Below are positions 31,909-32,814 of a DNA stretch of 32,814 nt, in pieces. Under the pieces are notes generated by a model. The model did no database searches. It was given only the letters and a program-made list of their open reading frames with translations, and was not told the origin of the DNA. How positions within the stretch are numbered: position 1 is the stretch's first letter; each line of letters begins with the position of its first letter. This DNA comes from Sideroxydans sp. GTDB taxonomy: Bacteria > Pseudomonadota > Gammaproteobacteria > Burkholderiales > Gallionellaceae. The position numbers were made by a program, and so were the translations under genes. The DNA is taken from positions 1 to 32,814 of the forward strand of contig WOZO01000110.1 in NCBI GenBank assembly GCA_011620315.1. Direction: 5' to 3'.

Positions 31909-32506
31909 GATGGCCTCCTGTTGAAGTGAAGCAGATTAAAAAGAACCGCTCAAGCCAACTACAGGCAGTCCACTTTGGACCTATGCAGACATTCCTTCAA
32001 CCATTTTCCAATCAGTGTCACTGCATCACTGAAGAAACTCTCGGAGCCCAAGAACATCGTGAGAACAGTCTACGGTTTTCACACTACCGCTTCAAAAACC
32101 GTGGGCCAACCCCGATTGTTCGTGTCCCAGATTGTTCTGAAAGCTATAGCGGGACTGGCACCCATGGCTTCCCAACGCCGACACAGCGCGGCGGAAACGT
32201 CAGCATGAGGGCGGTTTTCATGGAATGGTCCCCAGGTAGGACCGCTCGAACACTTGAGAACGTTCGCTCCCATGTCAAACTTCCTGGCGGGCAAGCCCCA
32301 TAATTACGCCGTCTCTCCGCCCAGTAGCAGCATCACGCTCAAACCGGCGCGCCGTGATCGCATGCTAGCCGGAGCAAATCGCCGGGATGGACTATGCGAA
32401 GTTTGCGTTCAGGTTGCTTCGCCATAGTTTGCTTTCTGAAAAACCCCGGTCTGGGCCGCCCACTTTGATTGCGCTTTGATTTGAGAACCAGAGCGAGCCG
32501 GCCCGT
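31909..32506. other. ~600-base stretch without a convincing gene
   Basis: This gap separates the ABM-like gene from the partial gene at the right edge. Its base and codon texture differ from its surroundings. On the minus strand a frame opens at ATG 32273 (MGANVLKCSSGP..., WGPFHENRPHADVSAALCRR) and ends at 32079. After two stops the same frame continues with MFLGSESFFSDAVTLIGKWL to 31960. That could be a broken gene or chance. No transposase, tRNA or attachment site was recognised. One stem-loop is listed separately. Confidence 0.4.
32391..32428. repeat. Imperfect inverted repeat (stem-loop)
   Basis: ACTATGCGAAG (32391-32401) pairs with CTTCGCCATAGT (32417-32428) over eleven pairs with one bulged base, around a 15-base loop. 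There is no T run on either side, so it is not a clear terminator. It may be part of a small RNA or a relic of a mobile element. Confidence 0.4.
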
Positions 32507-32814
32507 TCACTCCAGCGTGAACGCGTCACTCAGCAAGGACGAAGCCACTTTGAAATCGCCCATGATCTTTTGCCAATCCGCGCCGGGGTGGGTGCCGATG
32601 TAATCGACGAAGGACGCATCGGGGTCGTTCAGCAGGATGGTGATCGCGCAGCCTTCGACATTATCCCAGGCCTTCATGATCACATCGTATTTCGTACCGG
32701 TCGCCAGCGGATCGTCGGCCAGCACCGGTGCCTGGTCGAAGAACACCTGCGGGATGTCATAGATCAGCGACAGGGTGAAATCGTGGGCCAGTGCTGCCTT
32801 GGCCTCATCGAAAC
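32507..32814 (-). CDS. Unrecognised protein, C-terminal part (gene runs off the window)
   Basis: The last 102 codons of a gene whose start lies beyond the right edge; the frame is open to position 32814. The visible part includes FDEAKAALAHDFTLSLIYDI, PQVFFDQAPVLADDPLATGT, KYDVIMKAWDNVEGCAITIL and ASFVDYIGTHPGADWQKIMG. No signal peptide or membrane helix is seen in this part. An internal GTG at 32746 should not be taken as the start. I do not recognise the family. Confidence 0.65.
   Translation of the reverse strand, partial: FDEAKAALAHDFTLSLIYDIPQVFFDQAPVLADDPLATGTKYDVIMKAWDNVEGCAITILLNDPDASFVDYIGTHPGADWQKIMGDFKVASSLLSDAFTLE

Overview
The window reads as a dense, mostly minus-strand stretch of a Gram-negative chromosome, most likely a freshwater betaproteobacterium of the Nitrosomonadales type (for example Gallionellaceae or relatives). 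That guess rests on the gene mix: paired TIGR03545/TIGR03546 proteins, a FabMG-like enoyl reductase candidate, DUF4389, DUF455, an HD-GYP protein fused to hemerythrin, MnmC, YaeQ and BolA/Grx4/TusE. It is an inference, not a database result. No rRNA, tRNA, CRISPR array, phage, integrase or complete insertion sequence was seen. Most of the window is ordinary core and conserved-hypothetical chromosome, with small proteins, regulatory sites and one decayed gene in between.

Layout. 1-6396 (minus): PilZ-like protein, MnmC, a methyltransferase, truncated hemoglobin, CHASE2 adenylate cyclase, SH3 protein and an M48 peptidase cut by the window edge. From MnmC onward the genes overlap or are separated by only a few bases, so they look like one operon. 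6647-10592: RsuA (plus), MFS transporter and MscS channel (minus), YaeQ (plus). 10605-11493 (minus): TusE, BolA and Grx4 behind a good sigma70 promoter overlapped by an IscR-type-1-like site. 11598-13983: an HD-GYP/hemerythrin c-di-GMP phosphodiesterase and a divergent RutE-like nitroreductase with an operator-like inverted repeat. 14045-16022 (minus): a FabMG-like protein, a small cysteine/aspartate-motif protein and a frameshifted sensor remnant. 16170-20477: a FliD-like protein (plus), PepD with a coupled conserved hypothetical, a membrane diguanylate cyclase and a small membrane protein. 20702-23021: two small plus-strand genes flanking DUF4389, DUF455 and a spermidine-synthase-like methyltransferase (minus). 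23052-27312 (minus): a CNB-domain protein, TIGR03546, TIGR03545, GNAT and EI24, the last four closely packed. 27558-29427 (minus): a 24-residue basic peptide, a rhodanese-like lipoprotein without its cysteine, and an unrecognised 388-residue protein. 29643-31499 (plus): an ABC-F ATPase. 31522-32814: an ABM-like small protein, about 600 bases with no convincing gene, and a partial unknown gene.

Themes. Nucleotide second messengers recur (a class III cyclase, a CNB protein, GGDEF, HD-GYP and PilZ-like proteins), as do O2/NO/iron functions (truncated hemoglobin, hemerythrin, ferritin-like DUF455, Grx4/BolA). This would suit a microaerophile that senses oxygen and manages Fe-S clusters. RNA modification and translation are represented by MnmC, RsuA, TusE and ABC-F. 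The observations most worth following up are the IscR-like control of tusE-bolA-grxD, the hemoglobin gene inside a tRNA-modification/cyclase operon, the 388-residue unknown with its cysteine-less rhodanese partner, and several well-supported tiny genes.
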